Positions 45,749 through 55,306 are shown, numbered from the stretch's first letter. The stretch is 64,000 bases of DNA from Salinimicrobium catena (GCF_900102915.1 NZ_FNGG01000002.1:310001-374000), one strand, 5' to 3'. Notes: generated by a model not told the origin, from the letters alone. Program-made: numbers and translations.

Positions 45749-46636
45749 TCAATCTTCAGAAGAGCGATCGATGTTGAGTTTGTTATTAAACTCCAAAGTT
45801 CTTATTGGGAACGGAATATTGATATCATTCTCATCATAAATCTTTTTAACGGCAATGACAGCCTTGCTGCGTGCAAGCAGAATTTCCCGGTTCGAGGTAA
45901 CATCGGTCCAGAACCGTACCACGAAATTGATTGAACTGTCACCGAATTCCTTGTACATGAATTCCACTTCCTCATTTCCTTTCTGCGGAAAATGTTCAGA
46001 AATGGCTTTAATTGTAAGTTCTTTTACCAATTCAAGATCTGATTCGTATCCTACCCCGCAATCCAGCATCACCCTTGAGCGGGAGGTCCTGGAGAAATTT
46101 TTGAAAGGTGCATCAACGACCTGTGAATTGGGTATGACAACATAATTATTATCGGCTTCTTTGATAACAATACTCCTAAGGTTGATCTCTACAACTCTAC
46201 CGGCATAACCGTTATTCTCTATCCAATCCCCGATCTGAATTTCAGGAAGAAAGCTTAAAAGTATTCCCGAAAAGGTGTTGTTTAGAGTTCCCTGCAGGGC
46301 AAGGCCTATTGCCAAGCCAACAACTCCGGCACCGGCAAGCACAGAGGTGAGTACTGTGTCAAGGTTGAGCAGCCCCAGGGCCACAAAAAAGCCCAGTACG
46401 ATCACCAAAACCTTCACGATCTTTATAGTGATCTCGCGAATAGAATCCTGTCTTACTTTGAACCTTAAGATCCTGCCAAGCAGTTTGCCCACATATTTAG
46501 CCGCGATAACAAACAAGACAAAGACCAGAATGGCCAAAATAAAATTAGGCAAACTTAAGATCAATGAATCTGTCCATTCGCCTAATTTTTCCCAAATTCC
46601 TTCTATGGAATCGTTTATGTCAAAACTTTCTTGCAT
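45749..46636 (-). CDS. mscS: Small-conductance mechanosensitive channel (MscS family)
   Basis: A 295-residue inner-membrane channel. Three membrane segments lie in residues about 22-135; the pore helix region GAGVVGLAIGLALQGTLNNTFSG is rich in Gly and Ala as expected for TM3. It is followed by the beta domain (IGDWIENNGYAGRVVEI) and the alpha/beta domain of the cytoplasmic cage (YVVIPNSQVVDAPFKNFS). It relieves turgor on osmotic downshock. It lies 10 bp after the dps-like gene on the same strand, which suggests a stress-related transcript. Confidence 0.92.
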   Translation of the reverse strand: MQESFDINDSIEGIWEKLGEWTDSLILSLPNFILAILVFVLFVIAAKYVGKLLGRILRFKVRQDSIREITIKIVKVLVIVLGFFVALGLLNLDTVLTSVLAGAGVVGLAIGLALQGTLNNTFSGILLSFLPEIQIGDWIENNGYAGRVVEINLRSIVIKEADNNYVVIPNSQVVDAPFKNFSRTSRSRVMLDCGVGYESDLELVKELTIKAISEHFPQKGNEEVEFMYKEFGDSSINFVVRFWTDVTSNREILLARSKAVIAVKKIYDENDINIPFPIRTLEFNNKLNIDRSSED

Positions 46637-46646
46637 TCAGAAAAGT

Positions 46647-47138
46647 TTAGACTGGCTTATGTTGTTCGGAGGTTTTCATTTTCCAGGCGTCAAGCATCCA
46701 GCTGGTCTTTTCCAGTTCCCTTATATAAGCTCCGATGAGGTCAATGGTTCCTTCATCTTCTCCTTTTTCGGCTACTTCAACTACTTTTCTCATCTGCTTC
46801 AAAAGAGCGCCGTGGTCATCCAAAAGATTTTTGATCATTTGCGAATCAGAGAGATCAGATTTGGATTCTTTTAGATTTGATTTTTCAAGGTACTCACTCA
46901 GGTTACTGGTGGGCTGAAAACGTAAGGTAAGGATCCTTTCTGCTATTTCATCTATCTTCTCCTTGGCATCATCATAGAGTTCCTCAAATTTTTCATGAAG
47001 GTCAAAGAAGTTCTTGCCTATTACATTCCAGTGATAATTGCGCAATTTTTGATAATACAGGTGATAATCTGCCAGTAAGACATTTAACTCCTGAACGGTA
47101 TTTGACGTTTTTTTTTCGTCTAATCCTAAGTAGCTCAT
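46647..47138 (-). CDS. dps: Dps-family ferritin-like DNA-protection protein
   Basis: A 163-residue four-helix ferritin-like protein. The Dps ferroxidase signature is clear: NYHWNVIGKNFFDLHEKFEELY followed by DEIAERI, carrying the His and Asp/Glu iron ligands of the intersubunit site. It oxidises and stores iron using peroxide. The upstream region has an 18-bp palindrome near a TATTTTAG -7-like sequence. MscS follows 10 bp downstream on the same strand. Confidence 0.93.
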   Translation of the reverse strand: MSYLGLDEKKTSNTVQELNVLLADYHLYYQKLRNYHWNVIGKNFFDLHEKFEELYDDAKEKIDEIAERILTLRFQPTSNLSEYLEKSNLKESKSDLSDSQMIKNLLDDHGALLKQMRKVVEVAEKGEDEGTIDLIGAYIRELEKTSWMLDAWKMKTSEQHKPV

Positions 47139-47184
47139 AGTTTTTGTTTATTGGTTTTTAAAATTCAATTCTAAAATACAATAG

Positions 47185-47202
47185 TTTGGTTGTATAACCA
47201 AA
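47185..47202. promoter_or_regulatory. Palindrome upstream of dps, candidate operator
   Basis: TTTGGTT-GTAT-AACCAAA, perfect 7-base arms. On the minus strand its outer TTTG lies 20 bases from TATTTTAG, so it overlaps the likely -33 region of dps. It could bind an oxidative-stress or iron regulator. A weak terminator for the upstream minus-strand gene is the alternative, but no T-run follows. Confidence 0.45.
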
Positions 47203-47217
47203 TTTTTTGAACTGATC

Positions 47218-47541
47218 TTAGTCAGATATTGGCCGATTTTTCTTGGCATTAAGCTTTGCCATCATTTCATCAGATACCTGTCCGCTGGAATAACCATAAC
47301 CATCCACCAAAACTCCCTTATGTCCGCTTGAAGTTGTAATGGCATATAAAATTGCATTATCTGAGGGATTTGATTCTCCCTCAAATCTAAACACCTGGTC
47401 GACGGTAAAATCATCGGGTCCTAATTTTTCACTTTTGGATTTTATTTCCAGATGTTCATCCAGGAGATTGAAATCTTCATCATAACCTTCTTCTGTCCTC
47501 AGCATATTTATAGTTTCAGATAATGTTCCTTTCTGTTTCAT
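47218..47541 (-). CDS. Small conserved protein of unknown function
   Basis: A 107-residue soluble, acidic protein. Segments DEDFNLLDEHLEIKS, DDFTVDQVFRFEGESNPSD and AITTSSGHKGVLVDGYG define a compact family that I recall from other Bacteroidetes, sometimes carrying the misleading label phosphoribosylpyrophosphate synthetase; it is far too short for that enzyme and has no PRPP-binding motif. It lies upstream of dps on the same strand with about 80 bp between them. Confidence 0.7.
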   Translation of the reverse strand: MKQKGTLSETINMLRTEEGYDEDFNLLDEHLEIKSKSEKLGPDDFTVDQVFRFEGESNPSDNAILYAITTSSGHKGVLVDGYGYSSGQVSDEMMAKLNAKKNRPISD

Positions 47542-47628
47542 GATCTTGAATTTTGAAGTTTATTATAAATTACGCCCGAAGTAGTAGCTATGCAAAAACA
47601 AGCCTTGCTTTAATACAACTTTAACTTG

Positions 47629-47772
47629 TCACTGATCTCTGTCATTTTTATTGCGGGTAAACAGACTAAAAGGGATCACAAGGAAGATAAAAAGATACCA
47701 TCCCGTTACTAATCCAATTATGGTAATAACGGCTGCAAGAATATAAAACCAATAGGACCTTAAAAATTTCAT
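47629..47772 (-). CDS. Small hydrophobic membrane protein (47 aa)
   Basis: A short ORF of 48 codons found by reading the gap. It encodes 47 residues beginning MKFLRSYWFYILAAV, with one long hydrophobic stretch or two short helices (IITIIGLVTGW, LFIFLVIPFSLF) and a charged tail RNKNDRDQ that suits the positive-inside rule. The hydrophobic core with charged termini is unlike random sequence. No family is recognised; such proteins are often missed. It is divergent from the LacI-type gene. Confidence 0.55.
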   Translation of the reverse strand: MKFLRSYWFYILAAVITIIGLVTGWYLFIFLVIPFSLFTRNKNDRDQ

Positions 47773-47827
47773 CTTTAGGTTGATTTTCTCCAGATAATTT
47801 ATAAAAAAGAAACTTCTCGAGACCTTT

Positions 47828-47862
47828 TTTGAACTTCAATTTGTGAGGCTTTACTACATTTG
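47828..47862 (+). promoter_or_regulatory. Bacteroidetes-type promoter for the LacI-family gene
   Basis: TTTG at 47828-47831 and TACATTTG at 47855-47862 with a 23-base spacer, at the long end of the known range. The ATG at 47884 follows 21 bases later. Confidence 0.6.
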
Positions 47863-47883
47863 TAGCTTAGCCTATTGAAGTTT

Positions 47884-48891
47884 ATGAAAAATCGCATCAC
47901 CTTAAAGGAACTTGCCAAGTTGCTCAATGTATCTGTGTCAACTGTCTCAAAAGCTCTGAATGACAGCCCCGAAATTAGTCCCAAGACCATTCAGCGGGTA
48001 AAAGAACTGGCTGCTTTGCATAAGTACCGCCCAAATCCCACGGCTGTCAATTTAAAAAGTAGTAAGAGCGGAACCATTGGCGTGATCATTCCTAATATTT
48101 CAAATGCCTTCTTTGCCAATGTACTTTCGGGAATAGAAGCGCAGGCACAGAAAGAAGGTTTACAGGTGATCACCTATATTTCAAATGAATCCTGGGAAGA
48201 AGAAAAGAAGATCGTCGAAATGCTGGCAACGGGTTTTGTTGATGGGGTTTTGATAGCCATCGCGGAAGAAACACAGAGAAAAAAGGAATTCGGGCACATT
48301 CAAAACCTAATTGATTATGATATTCCCGTCGTTCTATATGATCGAATCGATTTTGACATGACAGTGGATAAAATAGGTGTTGATGACAGAAAGATCTTTT
48401 TTGATGCTACAAAATATCTTCAAACTTTAAATTTAAAGAAAATAGGAATTGCAACGTCCATTCACCACATGGGGGTTGGGAAGTTAAGGATAACAGGCTA
48501 CAAAGAAGCTTTAGCCAGTAAGGAAGATTTTTTCATAGCCAATTCAGCCAAGCCTGATAGCCTTCGAGAAAAACTTTTGAAATTAATGCTTCAGGATAAG
48601 GTTGACGCTCTTCTGTGCAGCGATTTTGAGAGTACGATGATGGCCTATCGTCTTGCTTTTGAAAATGGTTTAGGGATTCCGAAGGACCTGAAGATTGTGG
48701 GCTTCATCAATGGAAAACTAGCCAGATATTTGGCACCTTCTGTCTCTTATGTAGATCAAAAACCGGAACGTATCGGTGAAAATGCGATGATTCTCTTAAA
48801 GAAACGTATAAATAATCCAAATGAGAAGGGAAGGGATACTCAAATCGTGGAAACGGAACTTGTTCATTTAGAGTCAACAGCATCGGCTTAA
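47884..48891 (+). CDS. LacI-family transcriptional regulator
   Basis: A 335-residue repressor/activator. The N-terminal HTH (ITLKELAKLLNVSVSTVSKALND) is followed by the hinge (YRPNPTAVNLKSSKSGTIGVIIPN) and a periplasmic-binding-protein-like effector domain (residues about 60-335). An in-frame TTG at 47875 is possible, but the ATG at 47884 suits the family start and the promoter. Effector is probably a sugar. It is the first gene before the polysaccharide locus, 130 bp upstream of the epimerase, but nothing proves it regulates the locus. Confidence 0.92.
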   Translation: MKNRITLKELAKLLNVSVSTVSKALNDSPEISPKTIQRVKELAALHKYRPNPTAVNLKSSKSGTIGVIIPNISNAFFANVLSGIEAQAQKEGLQVITYISNESWEEEKKIVEMLATGFVDGVLIAIAEETQRKKEFGHIQNLIDYDIPVVLYDRIDFDMTVDKIGVDDRKIFFDATKYLQTLNLKKIGIATSIHHMGVGKLRITGYKEALASKEDFFIANSAKPDSLREKLLKLMLQDKVDALLCSDFESTMMAYRLAFENGLGIPKDLKIVGFINGKLARYLAPSVSYVDQKPERIGENAMILLKKRINNPNEKGRDTQIVETELVHLESTASA

Positions 48892-48975
48892 GAAGGTGGT
48901 TCAGAATTATTTTGAGCTGTTTTTGTAATTGTTCATCTTTAAGATTAAATTAGGAATAACCTTACAGGGAAATTT

Positions 48976-48983
48976 TATCTTTG
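48976..48983 (+). promoter_or_regulatory. Candidate -7 element before the polysaccharide locus
   Basis: TATCTTTG matches TAnnTTTG, 35 bases before the ATG at 49018. It is the only good promoter-like match noticed before the long run of codirectional genes that follows. Confidence 0.5.
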
Positions 48984-49017
48984 GACAAGAACGATTAATC
49001 AACCCAAATAATTCTTA

Positions 49018-50016
49018 ATGAACAATAAACAGTTTGAAGTTCTTCAATCTGCAAAAGTTTTGGTGACAGGTGGAGCGGGTTTTATAGGCTCCAATCTTTG
49101 TGAAGCTTTATTAGAACTAAATGCCCGGGTGGTCTGCCTTGATAATTTTGCTACAGGTAAAAGAGAGAACCTGGAGGCTATTAAAGATCATCCAAATTTT
49201 ACTTTAATAGAAGGCGATATTCGAAACCTGGAAGACTGTAAAAAAGCGGTTTCTGGAGCAGATTATGTCCTACATGAAGCGGCATTAGGCTCGGTTCCCC
49301 GGTCCATTAATGATCCCATTACCAGTAACGATGTGAATGTTTCAGGCTTTGTCAATATGCTTGTGGCAGCACGTGATGCAGGGGTGAAACGTTTTGTTTA
49401 CGCTGCAAGCTCTTCTACCTATGGCGATTCCGAAGCACTTCCAAAAGTTGAGGATAAAATAGGAAGACCACTGTCTCCTTATGCTATCACCAAATATGTC
49501 AATGAACTGTATGCTGAAATCTTTCACAAGACCTATGGTATTGATACGATTGGCCTAAGATATTTTAATGTCTTCGGAAGAAAGCAAGATCCCAATGGAG
49601 CTTACGCGGCGGTGATCCCAAAGTTCGTGATGAAATTCATGAAACATGAAAGTCCCGTGATCAATGGTGACGGAACCTACTCCAGGGATTTTACTTATGT
49701 CGATAATGTTGTGCAAATGAATTTGCTGGCGCTGACGACTTCAAATGAGAAAGCGTTGAACGAAGTTTACAATACAGCAGTTGGAGATAGAACCAATCTT
49801 GTGGAGCTTACTCAATTACTCAGGAAATATCTTTCTGCATACGATCCTGAAATCGAGAAGGTGGAAGTGAAGCATGGGCCTAACCGGCCGGGAGATATTC
49901 CGCATTCCCTGGCATCTGTAGACAAAGCCAAAAACTTGATGGGCTACGAACCTGAATATAAAATAGAAGACGGACTTAAAGAAGCCGTGAACTGGTACTG
50001 GAAAAACCTGCAATAA
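49018..50016 (+). CDS. UDP-N-acetylglucosamine 4-epimerase (WbpP-like, SDR family)
   Basis: A 332-residue extended short-chain dehydrogenase. It has the NAD-binding TGGAGFIGSNLCE, the VPRSINDP block typical of WbpP/Gne-type epimerases, and the catalytic S...YxxxK (SSSTYGD ... YAITKY). It interconverts UDP-GlcNAc and UDP-GalNAc or their uronic acids. It is followed 21 bp later by a TviB-like dehydrogenase, the usual pair for GalNAcA-type sugars. It is the first gene of the polysaccharide locus. Confidence 0.85.
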   Translation: MNNKQFEVLQSAKVLVTGGAGFIGSNLCEALLELNARVVCLDNFATGKRENLEAIKDHPNFTLIEGDIRNLEDCKKAVSGADYVLHEAALGSVPRSINDPITSNDVNVSGFVNMLVAARDAGVKRFVYAASSSTYGDSEALPKVEDKIGRPLSPYAITKYVNELYAEIFHKTYGIDTIGLRYFNVFGRKQDPNGAYAAVIPKFVMKFMKHESPVINGDGTYSRDFTYVDNVVQMNLLALTTSNEKALNEVYNTAVGDRTNLVELTQLLRKYLSAYDPEIEKVEVKHGPNRPGDIPHSLASVDKAKNLMGYEPEYKIEDGLKEAVNWYWKNLQ

Positions 50017-50037
50017 AAATTAATTAGAACAGATTAA

Positions 50038-51333
50038 ATGGAATCAAAGAAGATCGCCGTTATCGGCCTTGGTTATGTGGGGCTGCCTTTGGCTCGCCTA
50101 TTTGCCACCAAATATCCTGTTGTGGGATTTGATATAAATAAAAGAAGAATTGAAGAGCTTCGGGAGGGTAAGGATACAACCTTAGAAGTTGAAAATGATG
50201 TTTTGCAGTCGGTTTTGTTGCAGTCAAACCCTTTAGGTGCTGAAAATGCTGAAAGCGGATTATTCTGTACAGATCAGTTGGATGATATTAAAGACTGCAA
50301 CTACTATGTCATCACTGTGCCTACACCGGTAGATAAAAATAACCGGCCAGATCTTACTCCGCTTTACAAATCCAGTGAAAGTGTAGGTAAGGTGCTTAAA
50401 AAAGGAGATATCGTGATCTATGAATCTACTGTGTTTCCTGGCGCTACCGAAGATGAATGCGTACCTGTGCTGGAGAAGAGCAGCGGCTTAAAATATAATG
50501 AAGACTTTTTTGTAGGCTATTCTCCTGAAAGAATTAATCCGGGAGATAAAGAGCATACTGTAGAAAAGATCCTGAAAGTTACGGCAGGCTCCACTCCTGA
50601 AGTGGGACAGAAAGTAAACGAACTTTACGCATCTGTGATCACTGCCGGGACCCATTTGGCACCAACTATTAAAGTTGCTGAAGCAGCAAAAGTTATCGAA
50701 AACTCTCAGAGGGATATAAATATTGCCTTTGTCAATGAGCTGGCAAAGATCTTTAATATGCTTGATATTGATACCCAGGATGTTTTAGAAGCGGCGGGAA
50801 CAAAATGGAATTTTTTACCTTTTAAACCAGGATTAGTTGGAGGGCATTGTATAGGAGTAGATCCCTATTACCTGGCTCAGAAGGCTCAGGAAATAGGATA
50901 TCATCCTGAAATTATCCTGGCCGGGAGAAGAATGAATGACAGTATGGGACACTACGTAAGCAGTGAAATAGTGAAGCTTATGCTGAAAAATGACATGAAA
51001 GTAAAAGGCTCAAAAGTTCTTGTTTTGGGAATAACCTTTAAGGAGAATTGCCCCGATGTCAGAAACACAAAAGTGGTAGATGTGGTAAAACATCTCAAAG
51101 AGTATGGCACTAATGTAACAATATATGATCCCTTAGCTAGTCCTGCAGAAGTTGAACACGAGTACGGTCTAAAAACGGTAATTAAAATACCTGAGGATAA
51201 ATTTGATGCGGTAGTCTTGGCTGTTGCCCATAATGAATTCCTGGAAATGGATCTGGAAGTCTTAAAAAATCAGAAAACAGTGATATATGACGTCAAAGGT
51301 GTCTTAAAAGACAGGTGTGATAAAAAACTTTAA
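50038..51333 (+). CDS. UDP-N-acetylhexosamine 6-dehydrogenase (TviB/WbpO-like)
   Basis: A 431-residue nucleotide-sugar dehydrogenase. The NAD-binding [14 protein letters not shown], the sequence [12 protein letters not shown] and the active-site Cys in [16 protein letters not shown] place it in the UDP-GlcNAc/GalNAc dehydrogenase branch (Vi antigen TviB, WbpO). It oxidises UDP-HexNAc to the uronic acid. Preceded by the WbpP-like epimerase and followed 12 bp later by a second, unrelated-branch dehydrogenase. Confidence 0.88.
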   Translation: MESKKIAVIGLGYVGLPLARLFATKYPVVGFDINKRRIEELREGKDTTLEVENDVLQSVLLQSNPLGAENAESGLFCTDQLDDIKDCNYYVITVPTPVDKNNRPDLTPLYKSSESVGKVLKKGDIVIYESTVFPGATEDECVPVLEKSSGLKYNEDFFVGYSPERINPGDKEHTVEKILKVTAGSTPEVGQKVNELYASVITAGTHLAPTIKVAEAAKVIENSQRDINIAFVNELAKIFNMLDIDTQDVLEAAGTKWNFLPFKPGLVGGHCIGVDPYYLAQKAQEIGYHPEIILAGRRMNDSMGHYVSSEIVKLMLKNDMKVKGSKVLVLGITFKENCPDVRNTKVVDVVKHLKEYGTNVTIYDPLASPAEVEHEYGLKTVIKIPEDKFDAVVLAVAHNEFLEMDLEVLKNQKTVIYDVKGVLKDRCDKKL

Positions 51334-51345
51334 AAGAAGCATTTC

Positions 51346-52740
51346 ATGAAAATTAAAAATATTTGCTGTATTGGAGCTGGTTATGTTGGAGGGCCAACTA
51401 TGGCTGTCATTGCGCAAAAATGCCCAAAAGTAAAGGTTACCGTAGTTGATATTAATGAGCAAAGGATCCAGCTATGGAATGATCCCGATGTGAATAATAT
51501 TCCTGTTTACGAACCCGGCCTTTCCGAAATTGTTGAAGAAGCCCGGGGCAGAAATCTGTTCTTTTCCACCGATGTTGAAAAGGCGATAGATGAGGCCGAC
51601 ATGATATTCATTTCTGTCAATACCCCTACAAAAACCTACGGAATCGGGAAAGGTATGGCCGCAGATCTTAAGTGGATCGAACTCTGTGCACGACAAATCG
51701 CTGAAGTATCAAAATCTGATAAAATTGTTATTGAAAAATCCACTTTACCGGTACGTACGGCGGCTGCTTTGAAAGACATCCTGGATAGTACGGGGAATGG
51801 AGTAAAATTTCAGATCCTTTCCAATCCCGAGTTTCTTGCTGAAGGAACAGCCGTGGAAGATCTTAGGAATCCGGACAGGGTATTGATTGGTGGGGACATT
51901 GATTCTGAAGAAGGAAGGGAAGCTATGGATGCATTGGTGAATATCTATGCTTCCTGGGTGCCCAAGGAAAAGATCCTTACTACCAATGTATGGTCTTCAG
52001 AACTTTCTAAACTAACGGCAAATGCCTTTTTAGCTCAAAGAGTTTCTTCGATCAATGCCATTTCTGAACTCTGTGAAAAGACCGGTGCCGACGTGAATGA
52101 AGTAGCAAAGGCCGTTGGAATGGACAGCAGAGTGGGACCCAAGTTTCTAAAAGCCTCTGTGGGCTTTGGAGGATCTTGTTTTCAAAAAGATATTCTTAAT
52201 CTTGTTTATATCGCACGAAGCTTCAACCTGCAGGAAGTAGCCGATTATTGGGAGCAGGTGATCATCATGAACGATCATCAGAAAAGGCGTTTTGCAGCCA
52301 ACATGGTCAGGACCATGTACAATACAGTGGCAGATAAGAAGATCGCTATTCTGGGATGGGCTTTTAAGAAAGATACGAACGATACCAGGGAGTCTGCAGC
52401 CATTTATGTAGCCGATTACCTGCTGAATGAGCAGGCAGAGATCCTGGTGTACGACCCGAAGGTAACTGCAGAACAGATCTATTCCGACCTCGATTACCTT
52501 GGCAGCCGAAGCAATGATGCTAACAGGCAGGCCGTTACTGTAGTGAACGATCCTATGCAGGCATGTAAAGGCGCACACGCTATAGCGGTGCTGACAGAAT
52601 GGGATGAATTCAGACAGCTGGACTGGCAAGAGGTTTATGATAATATGCTCAAACCTGCATTCTTGTTTGATGGAAGGCGATTGCTTCGCCCAGATACAAA
52701 AAGAGAAATAGGATTTGAATTTTACGCGATAGGAAACTAA
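51346..52740 (+). CDS. UDP-glucose 6-dehydrogenase, eukaryotic-type
   Basis: A 464-residue enzyme that makes UDP-glucuronate. It follows the long UGDH type of animals and plants: N-terminus [41 protein letters not shown], the active-site Cys in [14 protein letters not shown], and [18 protein letters not shown]. This branch is distinct from the preceding TviB-like enzyme, so two different uronic acids are likely made. Gene spacing is 12 bp. Confidence 0.93.
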   Translation: MKIKNICCIGAGYVGGPTMAVIAQKCPKVKVTVVDINEQRIQLWNDPDVNNIPVYEPGLSEIVEEARGRNLFFSTDVEKAIDEADMIFISVNTPTKTYGIGKGMAADLKWIELCARQIAEVSKSDKIVIEKSTLPVRTAAALKDILDSTGNGVKFQILSNPEFLAEGTAVEDLRNPDRVLIGGDIDSEEGREAMDALVNIYASWVPKEKILTTNVWSSELSKLTANAFLAQRVSSINAISELCEKTGADVNEVAKAVGMDSRVGPKFLKASVGFGGSCFQKDILNLVYIARSFNLQEVADYWEQVIIMNDHQKRRFAANMVRTMYNTVADKKIAILGWAFKKDTNDTRESAAIYVADYLLNEQAEILVYDPKVTAEQIYSDLDYLGSRSNDANRQAVTVVNDPMQACKGAHAIAVLTEWDEFRQLDWQEVYDNMLKPAFLFDGRRLLRPDTKREIGFEFYAIGN

Positions 52741-52778
52741 CAACAACTCATTTCCCCTGCTGAGATAATACACAATAG

Positions 52779-54011
52779 ATGAACTCAGAAAAAAGATCTG
52801 ATACTGCAATTTTTATAATGCCGCGTTCAAGTAGTTCCTGGGAAGGTTCTGAGGCGTTGTGGATAACAGCAGCAGGGTGGGCTTCGGCAGCAAAAAGAAA
52901 ATTTGGTAATGCTATTGTTGTTACCTCTGACAGGATTGCAGAACCTAGTGAGGTTTGGAATTACCCTCTAAACCAGAAATCCGGCAGGCAGGTGGCAAAA
53001 AGAAGATACTCTTATTTTCCTTCTTTTTGCAGGACATTATTTAACGATCTGGTTGTTTGCAAAAATCTGATGGATTGGAAATTACTTAAAAGTGATCTTC
53101 TTCAGGGTAAAAATCCGGCATTTGTTTGGGAGAAGCATGATCTATTTTTTGGACCCGGAAAGAAATTATCGCAAAAATTAAATGTACCTCTTATCAGTTA
53201 TGTTCATGCCCCGGTAGTATGGGAAGCTTCAAAATGGGGGGTGAAAAGATATTGGTGGGGAAAGTGGCTCGAAAGATTAGAGGCCCAGAGTCTTAGAAAA
53301 GCGGACCTGGTAGCAGTGGTTTCCGAAGAAGTAAAGGAGAAGGTAATGACAATGGGAGTAGCTGAAGAAAAGATACTGATCTCTCCCATGGCCGTTGAGC
53401 CTCAGCTTTTTTCAGAAAATAAACAACTCTCCCAGGAAATCAATGAAGCCTATAAACTGAAAGATAAGTTCGTTATTGGATGGACCGGAAGTTTTCGTAA
53501 GTTTCATGGTCTTGACCACGTGATCAAAGCTTTTAAAAAGGTCTCAGACAAACATCCTCATACTATTTTAATGCTGGTAGGAGATGGTGCGGAACGTCAA
53601 AATTCTGAGAGGCTTGTAAAAAAGTTAGGGATACATGATAAAGTGATCTTTACCGGGAGGTTAAAGTTTTTAGAGATCCCTCAGTATATTTCACTGTTTG
53701 ACGTCGCAGTTGTCAGCGCAAGGAGTGGTGAGGGTTTTCATTATTCTCCTTTAAAGTTGAGGGAGTATATGGCTGCAGGTAAAGCAGTGTTGGCGCCTAA
53801 TGCTGGGGAGATCCCTTCTACCTTTCAGGATGAACAAAATGTGAAGTTATTTAATGCAGGAAATATTGAGAGTCTTAAAAACGGAATGTTGTTCCTCATT
53901 GAGAATGATGATAAAAAACAGGAAATAGCGCAGAATGGAAAACAGAAGATCCTTGGTTCAGGAACCTGGGAGCAGGAACTGGAAAAGGCTATGAACTTTT
54001 TAGATATTTAA
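52779..54011 (+). CDS. Glycosyltransferase family 4
   Basis: A 410-residue GT-B glycosyltransferase. The C-terminal Rossmann domain has IGWTGSFRKFHGLDHVIKAF, LVGDGAERQN, VIFTGRL and the nucleotide-sugar site SARSGEGFHYSPLKLREYMAAGKAVLAPNAGE. The N-terminal acceptor domain is less conserved. Donor and acceptor cannot be deduced. It lies 38 bp after the UDP-glucose dehydrogenase gene and 4 bp before cysQ. Confidence 0.88.
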   Translation: MNSEKRSDTAIFIMPRSSSSWEGSEALWITAAGWASAAKRKFGNAIVVTSDRIAEPSEVWNYPLNQKSGRQVAKRRYSYFPSFCRTLFNDLVVCKNLMDWKLLKSDLLQGKNPAFVWEKHDLFFGPGKKLSQKLNVPLISYVHAPVVWEASKWGVKRYWWGKWLERLEAQSLRKADLVAVVSEEVKEKVMTMGVAEEKILISPMAVEPQLFSENKQLSQEINEAYKLKDKFVIGWTGSFRKFHGLDHVIKAFKKVSDKHPHTILMLVGDGAERQNSERLVKKLGIHDKVIFTGRLKFLEIPQYISLFDVAVVSARSGEGFHYSPLKLREYMAAGKAVLAPNAGEIPSTFQDEQNVKLFNAGNIESLKNGMLFLIENDDKKQEIAQNGKQKILGSGTWEQELEKAMNFLDI

Positions 54012-54015
54012 GGTT

Positions 54016-54822
54016 ATGAGAGAGAAGCTTAAAACAGCTATTGAAGCATCTGTGGCCGCGGGAAAAGCGATTATGGAAATATACAGGAATGATGATTTTG
54101 GAGTAGAAAATAAAGAAGATGATTCCCCCTTGACTCTGGCCGATAAAAAGGCCAATGAGATCATCAATGAATTTCTTGTTCCGCATGCAATACCCATTAT
54201 CAGTGAAGAGAATAAACAAATAGACTACGAGGAAAGAAAGATCTGGACACAGTGCTGGATCGTAGACCCGTTGGATGGTACAAAAGAATTCATTAAAAAG
54301 AATGATGAATTCACGGTCAATATAGCTTTTGTTGAAAAAGGTAAACCTGAACTGGGGGTTATTTTTGCACCTGCATTGAATACCTTGTATTTTGCTGTGG
54401 TTTCAGAATCAAAAGCCTTTAAGTATATTATTTCTGAAACAGGGGTGTCTGCAGAAGAAGTTTTGGATACGGCGGAAGAGATAAATCCCGCGGCTTCCAA
54501 AGGTGAGCGCCTAAAAGTGGTAGGCAGTAGATCTCATATGAATGAGGATACCCAAAGATATATTGAAGATCTTAAACAAACCTACGGAGAAGAAATTGAG
54601 ATAGTTTCCCGAGGTAGCTCTTTAAAATTTTGTCTCGTGGCCGAAGGTAATGCTCATATTTACCCGCGATTTGCGCCCACCATGGAATGGGATACGGCAG
54701 CAGGCCATGCTATTTGTGAAGCCGTAGGTTTGAAATGTGTTTTCAAGGAAACAGGGGAACCTATGACCTATAATCGGGAGGATCTTTTGAATGGCCATTT
54801 TTCAGTTTCTTATGAAGGATAA
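54016..54822 (+). CDS. cysQ: 3'(2'),5'-bisphosphate nucleotidase
   Basis: A 268-residue lithium-sensitive phosphatase of the inositol monophosphatase superfamily. The metal sites are visible: ISEEN (Glu), DPLDGTKEF and EWDTAAGHA. It hydrolyses PAP, the product left after sulfate transfer from PAPS, and so prevents feedback inhibition of sulfotransferases. Its place directly upstream of DUF2061, cysC, cysD and cysN supports this role. The 3' end overlaps the DUF2061 gene. Confidence 0.94.
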   Translation: MREKLKTAIEASVAAGKAIMEIYRNDDFGVENKEDDSPLTLADKKANEIINEFLVPHAIPIISEENKQIDYEERKIWTQCWIVDPLDGTKEFIKKNDEFTVNIAFVEKGKPELGVIFAPALNTLYFAVVSESKAFKYIISETGVSAEEVLDTAEEINPAASKGERLKVVGSRSHMNEDTQRYIEDLKQTYGEEIEIVSRGSSLKFCLVAEGNAHIYPRFAPTMEWDTAAGHAICEAVGLKCVFKETGEPMTYNREDLLNGHFSVSYEG

Positions 54823-55306
54823 AACCTACAAGAGACATATTGCCAAAGCCATTACCTGGAGAACTGTAGGTACTCTGGATACTATTGTCCTGGCCTGGCT
54901 GATCTCAGGAAATCCCTATACCGGCCTTAAAGTTGGAATTTCTGAAGTGATTACTAAAATGGTCCTTTACTATCTCCACGAAAGGGTATGGTTTAAAGTT
55001 AAAATGGGTGTTAAAAGGAATGGTGATGACAGTAAAAAACGACACCTTGCGAAAACTTTCACCTGGAGGTTCGTCGGAACTCTGGATACCATGATCCTTG
55101 CCTGGATCATTTCGGGAAGTCCTTTAACGGGTTTCAAAATTGGTGCGGCCGAAGTGGTAACCAAAATGATACTATATTATCTGCACGAGCGCACCTGGTA
55201 TAAAATCGATTTTGGTTTACCGAACAGGAAAAGGAAGAAAAAAGAGAATGAAGCCGAGCCTCAGGTGGGCACTGTAAAGAATGAAAAGATCATCGAACAG
55301 GAATAA
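54791..55306 (+). CDS. Tandem DUF2061 membrane protein
   Basis: A 171-residue protein with two copies of DUF2061: KRHIAKAITWRTVGTLDT... (about residues 12-70) and KRHLAKTFTWRFVGTLDT... (about 85-143), each with one or two hydrophobic helices and ending in YYLHERxWxK. DUF2061 genes are often near sulfate-activation genes, but their role is unknown. The ATG at 54791 has a GGGAGG-like ribosome site and overlaps cysQ by 32 bp; an ATG at 54812 closer to the first domain is an alternative. The C-terminal tail is highly charged. Confidence 0.85.
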   Translation: MAIFQFLMKDKTYKRHIAKAITWRTVGTLDTIVLAWLISGNPYTGLKVGISEVITKMVLYYLHERVWFKVKMGVKRNGDDSKKRHLAKTFTWRFVGTLDTMILAWIISGSPLTGFKIGAAEVVTKMILYYLHERTWYKIDFGLPNRKRKKKENEAEPQVGTVKNEKIIEQE

